A DNA stretch of 64,000 nucleotides. It comes from Peptococcaceae bacterium UBA6116. GTDB lineage: Bacteria; Bacillota; Desulfitobacteriia; Desulfitobacteriales; Syntrophobotulaceae. Shown here in pieces: positions 44,461 through 53,971 of the stretch. Both the position numbers and the translations under genes were made by a program. A model generated the notes under the pieces. It made no database searches. It had not been told where the DNA came from and saw only the letters and a list, made by a program, of their open reading frames with translations. The stretch lies in the NCBI GenBank assembly GCA_002423425.1, contig DIWC01000014.1, positions 1 to 64,000 on the forward strand, in the 5' to 3' direction. The first letter of the stretch is position 1; the number at the start of each line of letters is the position of its first letter.

Positions 44461-44597
44461 ACGTTTCCTTCTTACATTATTAATGTTAATAATGAAACCA
44501 GCAAATAACTGTAATTACAGATTAATTGTACTATATTGTTTTAGCTAAAATTTAAACTTCACCTAAAGTTTACAATTTCTTAAGAATATCCTAAGCT

Positions 44598-46094
44598 TTA
44601 ACCGTTAACAACATACAATTGTTTCCCAAATAGTTTGCAAAAAGCTGCAGACGCTTCTAATGCTTCTCTGATTTCGAGGTCGGGATTATGCTGGGCAAGC
44701 AGTTTTAGTGTAACATTGTCTTCTTCGAGTTGACAGTCAATTCTCTTTACATTGGCCTGCATTCGGCGGTCAAGAGCTTCAGCTATCTGTAATATAACCC
44801 CTAATTTCCGAATGACTCCGACATCATTGTAATCAAGTAAACTCAAATGAGCTTCACTTATTTTTACGTTATTTTTTCGATGATAGGCAGCAGTATAAGC
44901 GGCCATGATCAATTCACGATGGCTTAGACCGTTAATATGGGAATTAAGTATGATATAGAGAGAGTGCAAATGGTGATCATAGTAATTAACATTAATACCA
45001 CAATCATGTAAAAGTGCTGCTGTCTTTAAGATATTGACTTGACTCGCTTCAATTTTATGGAGTAGGATCAATTGCTCAAACAGTGTTTGGCTTAAGAACC
45101 AGACATGCCGGGCATGATGTTTATTTAAGCGGAATTTTGATAATAAATTTTCCAGGGAGAAATCCAACACACTGTTTACAGGTAATCGAGATGTTAGCAT
45201 CTGCTCATAAATTATGCCCTCACGCAATCCATAGCCACTTACGTAAATATCAGTAATTCCGCAATATTCAAGAAGACTAGTAATAGCGGTAGTTGCTCCA
45301 ATAAAAATGTCTGCTCTGTCACTAGACAATCCTTTAATTTCTTTACGCCCGGAAGGCGCAGTGTTTAGAACCATTTGATGGATTCCGTTCACCTCGTCCG
45401 CAGTTAAGTGATAGTTATGGTCCATTTCGATGGGGTAAGCTCGTTTCTTTTTGTCTATTTTGGCTATGTTACGAAAGCTCCCGCCGATGCCGATTAACGT
45501 ATCGGTTTTGGAAAGCCAGGATAATTCCCTCAGATTTTCGAATAACAGACTTTTTACTTGATTTTCTCGCTCTAGTGATGAGCCGCTTAAAGAATTTAAT
45601 TGATCGGATAAATTTATGGCGCCAAAAGGCAAGCTGGTCAAGTGACAAGCTTGCCTGTTCTCCTGCCAGATTAACTCCATGCTGGAACCCCCAATGTCCA
45701 AGACTAAACCTTGAGCCTGGTCTATAGAATTGACAGTCGCAAAATAATCATAATATGCTTCATCTATGCCACTCAAAACCCGGGGTCTAAACCCCGTCTC
45801 TTCCGTGACCATAGCCAGAAATTCTGCTTGATTAACAGCTCTGCGCACCGCTTCAGTAGCGACAACGATTACCTCATCAGTTTTTAAAGATTCACAAAGG
45901 TTTTTAAAAGAATACAAAGCGTTCAGGGCTTTGCGTATTCTTATCGGGTGGAGATTTCCATCTAACATATCTTTGCCTAACCGGACAGACTCTTTTACTT
46001 GATCCAGAATTATATAAGATTGCTGCTCAGTAAACTGAACAACAACTAACCGAATCGTGTTTGAGCCAATATCAATAATTCCTAAAGTTTTCAT
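44598..46094 (-). CDS. ppx: exopolyphosphatase / guanosine pentaphosphatase (Ppx/GppA)
   Basis: This 498-residue enzyme should hydrolyse polyphosphate from the end or pppGpp. The phosphate loops DIGSNTIRLVVVQF (residues 6-19) and LDIGGSSMELIW, and the acidic SGIDEAYYDY, are intact. The C-terminal HD region has LLHDCGINVNYYDHHLHSLYI. I chose ATG 46094 because GGAGG lies upstream; an earlier in-frame start 30 bases up has no support. It is 137 bases upstream of the degenerate paralogue on the same strand. Ppx versus GppA cannot be decided by eye. Confidence 0.88.
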   Translation of the reverse strand: MKTLGIIDIGSNTIRLVVVQFTEQQSYIILDQVKESVRLGKDMLDGNLHPIRIRKALNALYSFKNLCESLKTDEVIVVATEAVRRAVNQAEFLAMVTEETGFRPRVLSGIDEAYYDYFATVNSIDQAQGLVLDIGGSSMELIWQENRQACHLTSLPFGAINLSDQLNSLSGSSLERENQVKSLLFENLRELSWLSKTDTLIGIGGSFRNIAKIDKKKRAYPIEMDHNYHLTADEVNGIHQMVLNTAPSGRKEIKGLSSDRADIFIGATTAITSLLEYCGITDIYVSGYGLREGIIYEQMLTSRLPVNSVLDFSLENLLSKFRLNKHHARHVWFLSQTLFEQLILLHKIEASQVNILKTAALLHDCGINVNYYDHHLHSLYIILNSHINGLSHRELIMAAYTAAYHRKNNVKISEAHLSLLDYNDVGVIRKLGVILQIAEALDRRMQANVKRIDCQLEEDNVTLKLLAQHNPDLEIREALEASAAFCKLFGKQLYVVNG

Positions 46095-46259
46095 GTCAAC
46101 CTCCTGAGTATTAATATAAGTCATAAGAGAACCTAATGTTAATTATGACATATATGTGCCCAGCTAATGTTAAATGTAAGTTAACTTTATTAAGCCGCTA
46201 TTGAACTTTGCTTTGTATGACTCCAATCCCCTCTGAAGGACTTTTATTAATATAATTTA

Positions 46260-48194
46260 TCAATTAAGTGGGACACTGATCTTAAAATTAGTAAATTGAC
46301 CCATCTCTGTCTCAACCTTGATTGTTCCTCCTATAGCCTCTACTTCTGATCGTACGGCTGCAAGACCTACTCCTCTTCCTGAAAGCATGTCCACCGTATT
46401 CTTGGTAGAGAAATCGTCCAAGAAAATTATTTCCGGTATTTCTTCCCTGGAGAGGCTGTTGATCTCACTCTCTGTGTATATCCCTTTTTCCAGGGCCTTT
46501 TTTCTTATCGCATCGATATCGATTCCTCTTCCGTCGTCGGCAATATTTAAAACAACTTTGTCTTCGTACTTTTCTATCAGACAGGTTATTTCACCATATT
46601 CCTGCTTTCCGGAACTCATCCTCTCCTCAGGGGTTTCAATGCCATGATCGGCAATATTTCTGAAAATGTGGACAAGGGATTTGGTGAAGCGCGTATAGAT
46701 GTTTCGATCGATATAGACTTCATCACCGGATATTTTAAAATCTCTTATGTTCTTGCCAAGCCTTCCTGCAACAGCTTTTGTATAGTCGTTATAATTCCTA
46801 ATGATATCTTTAATATTTGGATTTATAAGATTATCTAACAACTGCGCCATAATCGCCTGATCATTATCCTTGAAAATTTTTCTGATTTCCTTCTTTATTT
46901 CTCTTAATCTGCTCTGACTAACTGTAAAGGTATCATCTTTTTCAAAGAATTGATTTCCCAAGGCTTCGGTAATTATTTTGCTATCTTTTTCCAATAGATG
47001 GTCACTGTTTATTTTATTCGCAAATTGTGTTATATCATCCAAACTCACTGTATCAATGTTTTTTATCATCTCAGCCAAAGCATCTTCTAATTGATGAAGT
47101 GCTTCGGAAGTGTGATGCAGAGAATTAAGGGAAAAGTCGCCTTTCATGGTGTGAATCAGCCGGTAGATATTATGCAGGATTATCTTTGTATCCTGGCCGC
47201 TGTTTAATGACAGTACGATGCCATTTGTAAAGAAATCCCGCAAAGCTTCCATGGCCTGATTAATTTCAGCCTTGTTGCTTATCGCCTTGATTATGAGCTT
47301 AATATTATTTTTTTCTTCGGCATTTTTCAATTCCAAAGCTTTTTTATCTGTAATGTCTGTCAAAATAATCATGACAGATTTTTCAGATTGGTTGCTAATA
47401 ACTTTGTATTCAATTTTGATATACTTACCTTTGATGATTATTTCCTGCGGCAGGATTGATAAGTAAATATTATTCCTGGCCTTATTTTGTTCTAGAAAAA
47501 TGTTTTCAAAGGCACTCTGCATGATAAGTATGGTCTCGTGATTCAAAAATTCTTTAAATATTTCTAAAAAATTTTTGTTACCTGCGGAAAACCCAAAGAT
47601 TTCATCACATTCTTTACTATGTTCATCTGATATAATTAAATCACTGCCGAAAGAAAGAAATCCCTGGCCTGCATTATTCAGCAGGTTTTTTATCGATATG
47701 TTCTTCTGCTCCATTTCTATACGGTGAAACTTTTCTGCTTCATTGGCCTGTTTGAGAATCTGTTGCTGATTGTTGAGAAGTTCTATTTCACGTTCCTTTG
47801 TTTTTGACATTTCTATCAGGAATTGACTAATGCTGACGATTCCTACATACTGATCATTTTTCACAACAATAATATGGTCATATAAGTTTTCGGTGCTTCT
47901 ATTCATCGCACGAAAACCAAACTTCGCCATATCACAGGAAATGTCCACGCAGACAATATCCGGCTTCATGATCAGCGTGACATCCCTTTTCATATAAAGT
48001 GAATAACCAAATTGTTTTCCTAACTTCTGATAGAAATCATTGCGCATAATTATGCCGACAGGCTTTTCACTGTCAACAATAACAACACCTTCTGCCTCTT
48101 TGTTTTGCTCAAAATAATCATGCACGGCGCTGCCATTTTCCGTTACAGAAAATGTAGGTGCATGATTCACTAGATTAGCAATTGTTTCGCTCAT
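46260..48194 (-). CDS. CheA-like histidine kinase with CBS, PAS and Hpt domains
   Basis: This cytoplasmic signalling kinase of 644 residues has no membrane helix. Two CBS-like motifs (about 1-130, PTFSVTENGSAVHDYFEQ and IMKPDIVCVDI) precede a coiled coil and a PAS-like domain (about 165-285). An Hpt-like helical domain holds the phospho-accepting histidine in RLIHTMKGDFS, and a CheA-like dimer/ATPase domain has HIFRNIADHGIE, ADDGRGID and GRGVGLAAV. No CheW-like P5 domain follows. It likely phosphorylates the CheY proteins next to it. Confidence 0.88.
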   Translation of the reverse strand: MSETIANLVNHAPTFSVTENGSAVHDYFEQNKEAEGVVIVDSEKPVGIIMRNDFYQKLGKQFGYSLYMKRDVTLIMKPDIVCVDISCDMAKFGFRAMNRSTENLYDHIIVVKNDQYVGIVSISQFLIEMSKTKEREIELLNNQQQILKQANEAEKFHRIEMEQKNISIKNLLNNAGQGFLSFGSDLIISDEHSKECDEIFGFSAGNKNFLEIFKEFLNHETILIMQSAFENIFLEQNKARNNIYLSILPQEIIIKGKYIKIEYKVISNQSEKSVMIILTDITDKKALELKNAEEKNNIKLIIKAISNKAEINQAMEALRDFFTNGIVLSLNSGQDTKIILHNIYRLIHTMKGDFSLNSLHHTSEALHQLEDALAEMIKNIDTVSLDDITQFANKINSDHLLEKDSKIITEALGNQFFEKDDTFTVSQSRLREIKKEIRKIFKDNDQAIMAQLLDNLINPNIKDIIRNYNDYTKAVAGRLGKNIRDFKISGDEVYIDRNIYTRFTKSLVHIFRNIADHGIETPEERMSSGKQEYGEITCLIEKYEDKVVLNIADDGRGIDIDAIRKKALEKGIYTESEINSLSREEIPEIIFLDDFSTKNTVDMLSGRGVGLAAVRSEVEAIGGTIKVETEMGQFTNFKISVPLN

Positions 48195-48216
48195 AACAAC
48201 CCCTCAACTTTTATAA

Positions 48217-48576
48217 TTATTCCAAGGCTGCCTCAATGGCATCAATGATTTTACCGCTATCAAAAGGTTTTGTAATATAGTTTGCTGCCCCCGTATTAAG
48301 AGCTTCAATGATCTTTTCTCCTGATCCCAACGCAGTTATCATAATAACTTTAGCCTCAGGATAGTCTTCCTTAATGTTTTTTAAGACTGTAATACCATCG
48401 ACATTTGGCATGGTAATATCCATAGTGGTGATATCAGGCAATAATTCTTTGTATTTTTCAGATGCCTCTGCCCCGTCACAAGCCTCACCGATAATTTCAT
48501 GACCGCCAGCTACGAGTATTCCCCTCAGCATTTTTCTGGAGAAGGCCGAATCGTCAACAATCAATATTTTTGCCAT
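48217..48576 (-). CDS. cheY: CheY-like response regulator 1
   Basis: The 119-residue stand-alone receiver has the acidic pair D9/D10, phospho-acceptor D53, T81 and K103. There is no output domain. It lies 22 bases after the kinase gene on the same strand. It is a close paralogue of the receiver at 48907-49266, sharing EIIGEACDGAEA and DITMPNVDGITVLK, so the pair arose by duplication. Confidence 0.93.
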   Translation of the reverse strand: MAKILIVDDSAFSRKMLRGILVAGGHEIIGEACDGAEASEKYKELLPDITTMDITMPNVDGITVLKNIKEDYPEAKVIMITALGSGEKIIEALNTGAANYITKPFDSGKIIDAIEAALE

Positions 48577-48664
48577 TTGAAAATCTCCCTTTATGATTAT
48601 TTAATTAATACGATGGCCGTAGAATATTTGATAATTTTACGCAACATCTTCAATAACCGATACA

Positions 48665-48844
48665 TTAAGAAATTACAACACTTCCATGGAATTCACCAGT
48701 TATCCCAATAAGAACTAGGTGACTTTCACTCCGATAGGGTCCATTTTTAACGTACATCTCCCCCATCTCAGCTCTAAACCCAGTAACTTGATTGATCATT
48801 TCAGTGCTTGCTTTGATAAATGGATTTATAAATTCAGCTTTCAT
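48665..48844 (-). pseudogene. CheX phosphatase, N-terminal fragment
   Basis: The 59-residue frame begins MKAEFINPFIKASTEMINQV, the typical CheX start, and reads on to LVLIGITGEFHGSVVIS before the stop. The rest of CheX, with the catalytic ExxN motif, is absent. GGAGGAG precedes the ATG at good spacing. It lies between the two CheY genes. A CheX-like domain with ExxN survives in the gene at 49287, which may have replaced it. Confidence 0.8.
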
Positions 48845-48906
48845 CAACAATTCTCCTCCGTCTGTTGTAACTATTCTAAGAGAGGGCTTAGCACAGATTT
48901 TTACAA

Positions 48907-49266
48907 TTATTCCAAAGCTTCTTGTACCGAATTAATGATTTGCTCGTCTTCATAGGGTTTGGTGATATAATTTTTAGCTCCGGCATTTAGCGCTTCTAGA
49001 ATTTTATTTCCTTTGCCCAAAGCGGTAATCATGACCACTCTGGCCTCAGGATAGTTTTCCCTAATCTTTTTCAAAACTGTAATCCCGTCGACATTCGGCA
49101 TAGTAATATCCAAAGTAACGAGATCCGGCTGCAAAGCCTCGTATTTTTCAAAGGCTTCGGCGCCATCACAAGCCTCACCAATAATTTCATGGTTCGCAGC
49201 TTCAAGTGTGGATCTAAGCTTCTTTCTGGACACAACAGAATCATCAACAATAAGTATTTTTGCCAT
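48907..49266 (-). CDS. cheY: CheY-like response regulator 2
   Basis: The 119-residue receiver keeps D9/D10, phospho-acceptor D53, T81 and K103, and closely resembles the one at 48217. I chose ATG 49266 because GGAGG lies eight bases upstream. An earlier in-frame start five codons up overlaps the ribosome site. It is downstream of the CheX-fusion gene by 20 bases and therefore probably cotranscribed with it. Confidence 0.93.
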   Translation of the reverse strand: MAKILIVDDSVVSRKKLRSTLEAANHEIIGEACDGAEAFEKYEALQPDLVTLDITMPNVDGITVLKKIRENYPEARVVMITALGKGNKILEALNAGAKNYITKPYEDEQIINSVQEALE

Positions 49267-49286
49267 TGGAAGCACCTCCATTTTAA

Positions 49287-50219
49287 TTATTTTGCATTAC
49301 GTTCTAGATAGATGGGGAATTCATCAGAAAATATAAAATCTATTTTTCCAAAACTTAAATAGCAAGGGACTACATAAATATTTTTCACAGGCTTTAGCAA
49401 TCCATTTTCTTTGATTTCTGAAGGGACTAACTCCAAATCCACGCCTTGATGGGACATATTGGACAAGAACAATCCATTCTGACAGTTCATGAACTCGCCT
49501 AATGCGTCTTTAACTATTGCATCCATTCCGTTTAAGCTTTCGTTATAAATAGAAGCAAAGCTGGTCATAAATGCCGCGCCAAATTTGACCATAGTACTTT
49601 CCGAACCGGCAAAACCGGTAAACAAGTTTTGCTCACCTTCCATTCTTTGGGTAATAAAATAGCTGAATGGGTAAGTATCAATCTCCCTTGCTTCTTCCAT
49701 CCTGATCTCATCATCAATAAACCGCACAAGATTCCTGATAAACAGTTCAAAATAATCATGATGCAAATGGGAGTCGGCATTATTGACCGTTTTGAGAAAT
49801 ATCTGTACGATTTTTTCCACATCGTTTTCTTTCAAGGCTTTGATTTCATCCGGGTTAAATCCTGAATCTTTATTATATTGAAGAAGTACTTCCTCGTATT
49901 TTTCAAAATCAAAGTACCCCTTTTCGATCAAGGCCTGGCCTAACAAAACATTTGATTTTTTTTGAGCATTCAGCAATTCATCGAGCTTATCGGCATTCAA
50001 ATACCCTTCTTCAATGGCCAGCTCGCCAAATTTTTTGTCTTTGGCCGCCTGGAGCATATGTATGCTGTTTACCTGAGCTGCATTCATATAACCGGCATCA
50101 ATTGCCAGTACCCCTAACTTGACCTTGATTGTTTTTTGTTCTTCCAAAACGATTCTTAACTGTTCAGGTGTTATGATTCTTTTCTCCAACAGATAGTTGC
50201 CGAAATACTGATTAAACAT
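49287..50219 (-). CDS. MshEN-like repeat protein fused to a CheX-type phosphatase domain
   Basis: The 310-residue protein has four roughly 45-residue N-terminal repeats (FGNYLLEKRIITPEQL, LGVLAIDAGYMNAAQV, FGELAIEEGYLNADKL, LGQALIEKGYFDFEKY) like the GspE/PilB N-terminal (MshEN) units, some of which bind c-di-GMP. The C-terminal domain (about 165-300) has GEFMNCQNG, an ExxN motif typical of CheX/CheC phosphatases. It would dephosphorylate the adjacent CheY proteins. A direct c-di-GMP link is inference. Confidence 0.75.
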   Translation of the reverse strand: MFNQYFGNYLLEKRIITPEQLRIVLEEQKTIKVKLGVLAIDAGYMNAAQVNSIHMLQAAKDKKFGELAIEEGYLNADKLDELLNAQKKSNVLLGQALIEKGYFDFEKYEEVLLQYNKDSGFNPDEIKALKENDVEKIVQIFLKTVNNADSHLHHDYFELFIRNLVRFIDDEIRMEEAREIDTYPFSYFITQRMEGEQNLFTGFAGSESTMVKFGAAFMTSFASIYNESLNGMDAIVKDALGEFMNCQNGLFLSNMSHQGVDLELVPSEIKENGLLKPVKNIYVVPCYLSFGKIDFIFSDEFPIYLERNAK

Positions 50220-50262
50220 AGCAATCTCCCTTTAATAGCATAATTTTCGGAATATTAATTGC

Positions 50263-50640
50263 CTAATTGCCCATAACAAAATTAATAAATTCATCATTGA
50301 TCTTGTCTTGATCTCCGTTAATATTAATTAGTCTTTCTCTTAGGAACATTAGCGTATCAAAATCAATCACATCGAAATTAAGCCCTAAGATATTAATTAC
50401 TTTTCTGACGACTGTGCAGTTTATCTCCGACTTGACATCCTGTGCTCCGTCAGCCAAATTAATCGCAATAATTATTTCGTCTCCTTCCGCAGCGTCCATA
50501 ACCTCATCAGTGCAAAACAGAAATCCGTTTAAACTGAAATTATTAATCTCACCTATGTAATCTCTGCCCTTATACTTGGCCTGTGCTTTAATTGTATAGT
50601 CAACCCTTGATATTTTCCTTTTTTCTTCATTCGTATCCAT
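50263..50640 (-). CDS. PilZ domain protein
   Basis: The 125-residue protein has the PilZ signatures RKISRVDY (RxxxR type) and NNFSLNGFLF (N/DxSxxG), the c-di-GMP binding core. It is the first gene of the signalling cluster, upstream of the CheX fusion by 43 bases. The role would be to report c-di-GMP to the kinase-receiver unit or to the polysaccharide genes at 50748-53267, both inference. Confidence 0.85.
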   Translation of the reverse strand: MDTNEEKRKISRVDYTIKAQAKYKGRDYIGEINNFSLNGFLFCTDEVMDAAEGDEIIIAINLADGAQDVKSEINCTVVRKVINILGLNFDVIDFDTLMFLRERLININGDQDKINDEFINFVMGN

Positions 50641-50747
50641 CTATACCTCTCCTTCCAGATATCAATACGCTTCACTTTCTATTCACACTAAAACTTTAGC
50701 ATTATTATGTAATTATAATATAAAGTATTTGTTAATTTTTGGTTTTT

Positions 50748-52097
50748 TTAAGCGTAATTGATATTTTCCAAGACTTCGGCGATATTGGTATACCTGGAGG
50801 AGGTAACACCTATGCCTTTGTACCAAAATCCATGATCATAGGCATTTTTAGGATGGAAGATATTTCTGGTATCTACAATAAAAGGAGTCTGCATCAAGTG
50901 ATATACTGTCTCCAGGTTTAAGCTTTGGAATTCCGGCCATTCGGTCATCACAATCAAACAGTCCGCATCGAAAATACAATCCTCGATACTCCCCGCCAAA
51001 GTCACTCGGGATTGGAGATGTTCCGGAAGACTCTTTACCACCGGATCATAGACATAAATATTAGCTTTGGTATCAATCAATTTTTCAAGCATGCGAACGG
51101 CGGGAGAATTCCTTGTGTCGTCCGTTCCGGCTTTAAAGCTTAAGCCCAGCACCGAAATTTTCTTATCAGCACTGTCCTTGATTTCGCTGTTAATATAGTG
51201 GAAAATGTTCGTGATTTGCGCTTCATTTCTGTTTAATACCCCCTGCAACAATGGTAAGTGGACATTGGCCTTGTCGGCGAAACTAAGCAAGGATTTTAAG
51301 TCTTTGACCAGGCAAGGGCCTCCAAATCCCGGTCCTGGGTTCAGATAGAGATTCCCGATGCGCTGATCTAGCTTCATAGCCGCTTGAATGGCATGAATAT
51401 CCGCGTCAACATGTTCAGAAATTTCCGCTATCTCATTGATAAAAGATATTCGGGTTGCCAAGTAGGCATTACAGGCATACTTTACCATTTCCGCACTCCT
51501 TGTATCCGTTACAATCAAAGGGGCATCAAAGGTTTTATACAACTCCTTCATAACAGCTTCGGAATGAGGTGTATCTACTCCGACAACGATTCGATCCGGC
51601 TGGAGAAAATCAGAAACGGCATTGCCTTCCTTTAAGAATTCCGGGTTCGAAACCAAATCATAAGAGATTAGCGGATTCTTCAGATTATCTCTGATAACCC
51701 GTTTTGCCATATCGCAAGTGCCCACCGGTACCGTGCTTTTGATGATGATAACCTTATAATTATCCATATAATAGGAGAGTGATTTAAGCGCCTTGAGCAG
51801 TTGGGACATGTCGGTTTCGCCGTTCCGAGTTCCAGAGGTGCCCACTGTAATCATGATAAGGTCTGATTCTTGGACAGCGGTTTTGATGCAGTTTGTAAAA
51901 ACCACTCTGTTTTTAGTCATGGCTGCTTTGAGCAGCTCAGCCAGATCCTTCTCATAGACCGGGAGTTGGCCGCTGTTCAGCAAATCAATTTTCTTTTGGT
52001 CATTGTCCATACAGATAACATCATGACCGTGAAAAGCGAGACCGAGCCCTGTAATTAGCCCAACATACCCTGCTCCTCCAATAATCGATATCTTCAT
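50748..52097 (-). CDS. ugd: UDP-glucose 6-dehydrogenase
   Basis: This NAD-dependent enzyme oxidises UDP-glucose or a related sugar nucleotide to the uronate. The dinucleotide motif is IGGAGYVGL (residues 5-13), the catalytic cysteine is in GFGGPCLVKD, and the C-terminal domain has SVLGLSFKAGTDDTR. The length of 449 residues is normal. It is 15 bases downstream of the glycosyltransferase start region on the same strand, so the two probably make a glycolipid or exopolysaccharide. Confidence 0.95.
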   Translation of the reverse strand: MKISIIGGAGYVGLITGLGLAFHGHDVICMDNDQKKIDLLNSGQLPVYEKDLAELLKAAMTKNRVVFTNCIKTAVQESDLIMITVGTSGTRNGETDMSQLLKALKSLSYYMDNYKVIIIKSTVPVGTCDMAKRVIRDNLKNPLISYDLVSNPEFLKEGNAVSDFLQPDRIVVGVDTPHSEAVMKELYKTFDAPLIVTDTRSAEMVKYACNAYLATRISFINEIAEISEHVDADIHAIQAAMKLDQRIGNLYLNPGPGFGGPCLVKDLKSLLSFADKANVHLPLLQGVLNRNEAQITNIFHYINSEIKDSADKKISVLGLSFKAGTDDTRNSPAVRMLEKLIDTKANIYVYDPVVKSLPEHLQSRVTLAGSIEDCIFDADCLIVMTEWPEFQSLNLETVYHLMQTPFIVDTRNIFHPKNAYDHGFWYKGIGVTSSRYTNIAEVLENINYA

Positions 52098-52112
52098 TTT
52101 TTCAAACCCTCC

Positions 52113-53267
52113 TTAGGCTGTTTTTGTTACATTCAGTTTGGCCTGCTGTAGAACTTTAGCATAGCTGGCTACAAGTTGATCAAATATTTTGTTCCATGAT
52201 TTCATCTCAGCGTAGGACAGCGCATTAGCAGTCAGTGTGTCTCTTAACTTTTTATCTTTTGCCACTTGAACGATGGCCTCAGCAAGGCTATCTGCATCAC
52301 GGGGAACGCAGATCAAGCCATTATATTCGTGGAACACATTATCTTTAACCCCACCGGCATTTACGGCGATCACCGGTAATCCGGAAGCCATCGCTTCAAG
52401 CACCACATTGCCAAAAGTTTCGGTACTTGACGGGAATACAAACACATCACAAGAAGCATACACAGCGGATAATTCTTCATTTCTGAGGTATCCCGTGAAT
52501 ACAACGTTGTCCTGCGCCCGGTCTTTCATTGATTTGGCCAGCGGACCATCGCCGACAAACACAAATTGAACCTGACCGGCATAGCAGGAGTTCACCCTGT
52601 CTATGGCGTTCATTAGTATATCCAGATCCTTTTCCGCCGCCAGCCTGCCAACATACAAAAAACTTATCTTGTTTTTTGACTTCAACTGCTCCCTTACCGC
52701 CGGACTTCTCCGGCTGGGATTATATTTTTCCGTATCAACCCCTCTTGCCCATATACTCAGGTTTTCGATTCCTTTGCTGGCCAGAACCTGCAAAGTATCC
52801 TGCGACGGGCAGAAATTGATCGTGCCGAACCCGTGGAACCATTTGAAAAGTCCCCAAACAGGAACCTCCAAATACTCCAAATTGTAATATTTAAGATAGG
52901 CGTCAAAATTAGTGTGAAAGGACGCAACTATCGGAATCCCCCGATCCCTTGCATACCTCAAGCCTGCCAGGCCTATGCCTAACGGATCGGTAAGATGGAC
53001 GATATCCGGCTTGAATTTATCGGCCAACCGGCACAAATTTGCATAGATCGGAATGGAAATCCTGCATTCCGGGTAAAATGGCAGACTAATACTTTTAAAC
53101 CGGACAACTGGAGAATTGGATTCGAACCCAAGCTCCTCCTGATATTGCGGCGCGAAAAACATATGCTTAATGTCCTGTTTCGTGAGATAATCTCCCAATT
53201 TTTCCAAGGTATTGCTGACACCATTGATTTGCGGCAGATAAGTATCGGTAAAATAAGCTATCCTCAT
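52113..53267 (-). CDS. GT4 family glycosyltransferase
   Basis: The 384-residue protein has the GT-B fold. The start RIAYFTDTYLPQINGVSNT and the donor-site ETFGNVVLEAMASGLPVIAVNAGG are family signatures, and the fit is closest to the diacylglycerol glucosyltransferase / phosphatidylinositol mannosyltransferase branch. Acceptor unknown. ATG 53267 has GGGGGTG upstream. It is followed by ugd, and a tiny upstream frame (53295-53363) may be a leader. Confidence 0.9.
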   Translation of the reverse strand: MRIAYFTDTYLPQINGVSNTLEKLGDYLTKQDIKHMFFAPQYQEELGFESNSPVVRFKSISLPFYPECRISIPIYANLCRLADKFKPDIVHLTDPLGIGLAGLRYARDRGIPIVASFHTNFDAYLKYYNLEYLEVPVWGLFKWFHGFGTINFCPSQDTLQVLASKGIENLSIWARGVDTEKYNPSRRSPAVREQLKSKNKISFLYVGRLAAEKDLDILMNAIDRVNSCYAGQVQFVFVGDGPLAKSMKDRAQDNVVFTGYLRNEELSAVYASCDVFVFPSSTETFGNVVLEAMASGLPVIAVNAGGVKDNVFHEYNGLICVPRDADSLAEAIVQVAKDKKLRDTLTANALSYAEMKSWNKIFDQLVASYAKVLQQAKLNVTKTA

Positions 53268-53294
53268 CAAAAAACACCCCCTTAGGCATCAATG

Positions 53295-53363
53295 TTAGCT
53301 CTTCAATCTCAGCTTGGACAAATCCAAGGGCATCATCTTTATAGTGTGGAATTTTGATAGCAA
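53295..53363 (-). CDS. possible 22-residue leader peptide before the glycosyltransferase
   Basis: TTG 53363 is preceded by AAGGAG five bases upstream, and the frame reads LSKFHTIKMMPLDLSKLRLKS to a TAA 27 bases before the glycosyltransferase ATG. It is basic and hydrophobic. It may be a leader peptide or chance. Confidence 0.25.
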   Translation of the reverse strand: MLSKFHTIKMMPLDLSKLRLKS

Positions 53364-53971
53364 TCTCACTCCTTATTTATACATCTTAACTACTGTTACA
53401 AATTCAGTATAAAACATATAAAATAAAAAAGTTTTATGAATATGTAAATTTAAAGTAAAATTAAACTTAATTTTATAGAATACGATTACAGCGCAATTAT
53501 AATAGCGGGAGAATTTTAACGTAAAAAAAGGAGCCTTTCCCTAGGCTCCTCCTCCGCTGGACTGTCGCTTCCGACCGGTTATTAAACCAAAGACAGTCCT
53601 CTTTTAATTTTTAAATAGAAAGTCATTTTTATAGCTCTAACATCGAAGATTGACTGCCTGGCATATGATACAATCTCAAACCTGAAAATCAACTATAAAT
53701 CATTCCTACGATTGAATAGCATAATAAATATCCCCATTAACAGTATGTTTGAGAATTTCCCTTATGCCGGACATACCTCCTTTTCAATCTTCTAACAAAC
53801 AAGCATTTTTTCTGATCTTGCGATAACGTCGCTAACCGTGACAACGTATTGTCATTTCAGTTACAGAAACAAATTGTTGTTTGTTTTTCACTCTTTAAAC
53901 ATTCTAGCAAAATCCATTAATTCCTTGGTAGAATTTTACATATTTAATTCTAAGATTGCCGAGTTGTGTTA
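53364..53971. other. 608-nt intergenic stretch with two hairpins and no supported gene
   Basis: A plus-strand rod pairs GGACTGTC (53559-53566) with GACAGTCC (53592-53599), with an inner GGTT/AACC stem, and is followed by TCTTTTAATTTTT. A strong minus-strand terminator lies at 53521-53550. A minus-strand frame starting at an ATG (53777) right after AAAGGAGGT encodes only 22 residues. A small RNA or a decayed gene may be present. Confidence 0.4.
53521..53550 (-). terminator. intrinsic terminator
   Basis: On the minus strand AGGAGCCT (53550-53543) pairs with AGGCTCCT (53536-53529), followed by seven T. It ends a minus-strand transcript coming from the rnhA side or from the gene-free stretch. 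Confidence 0.85.
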
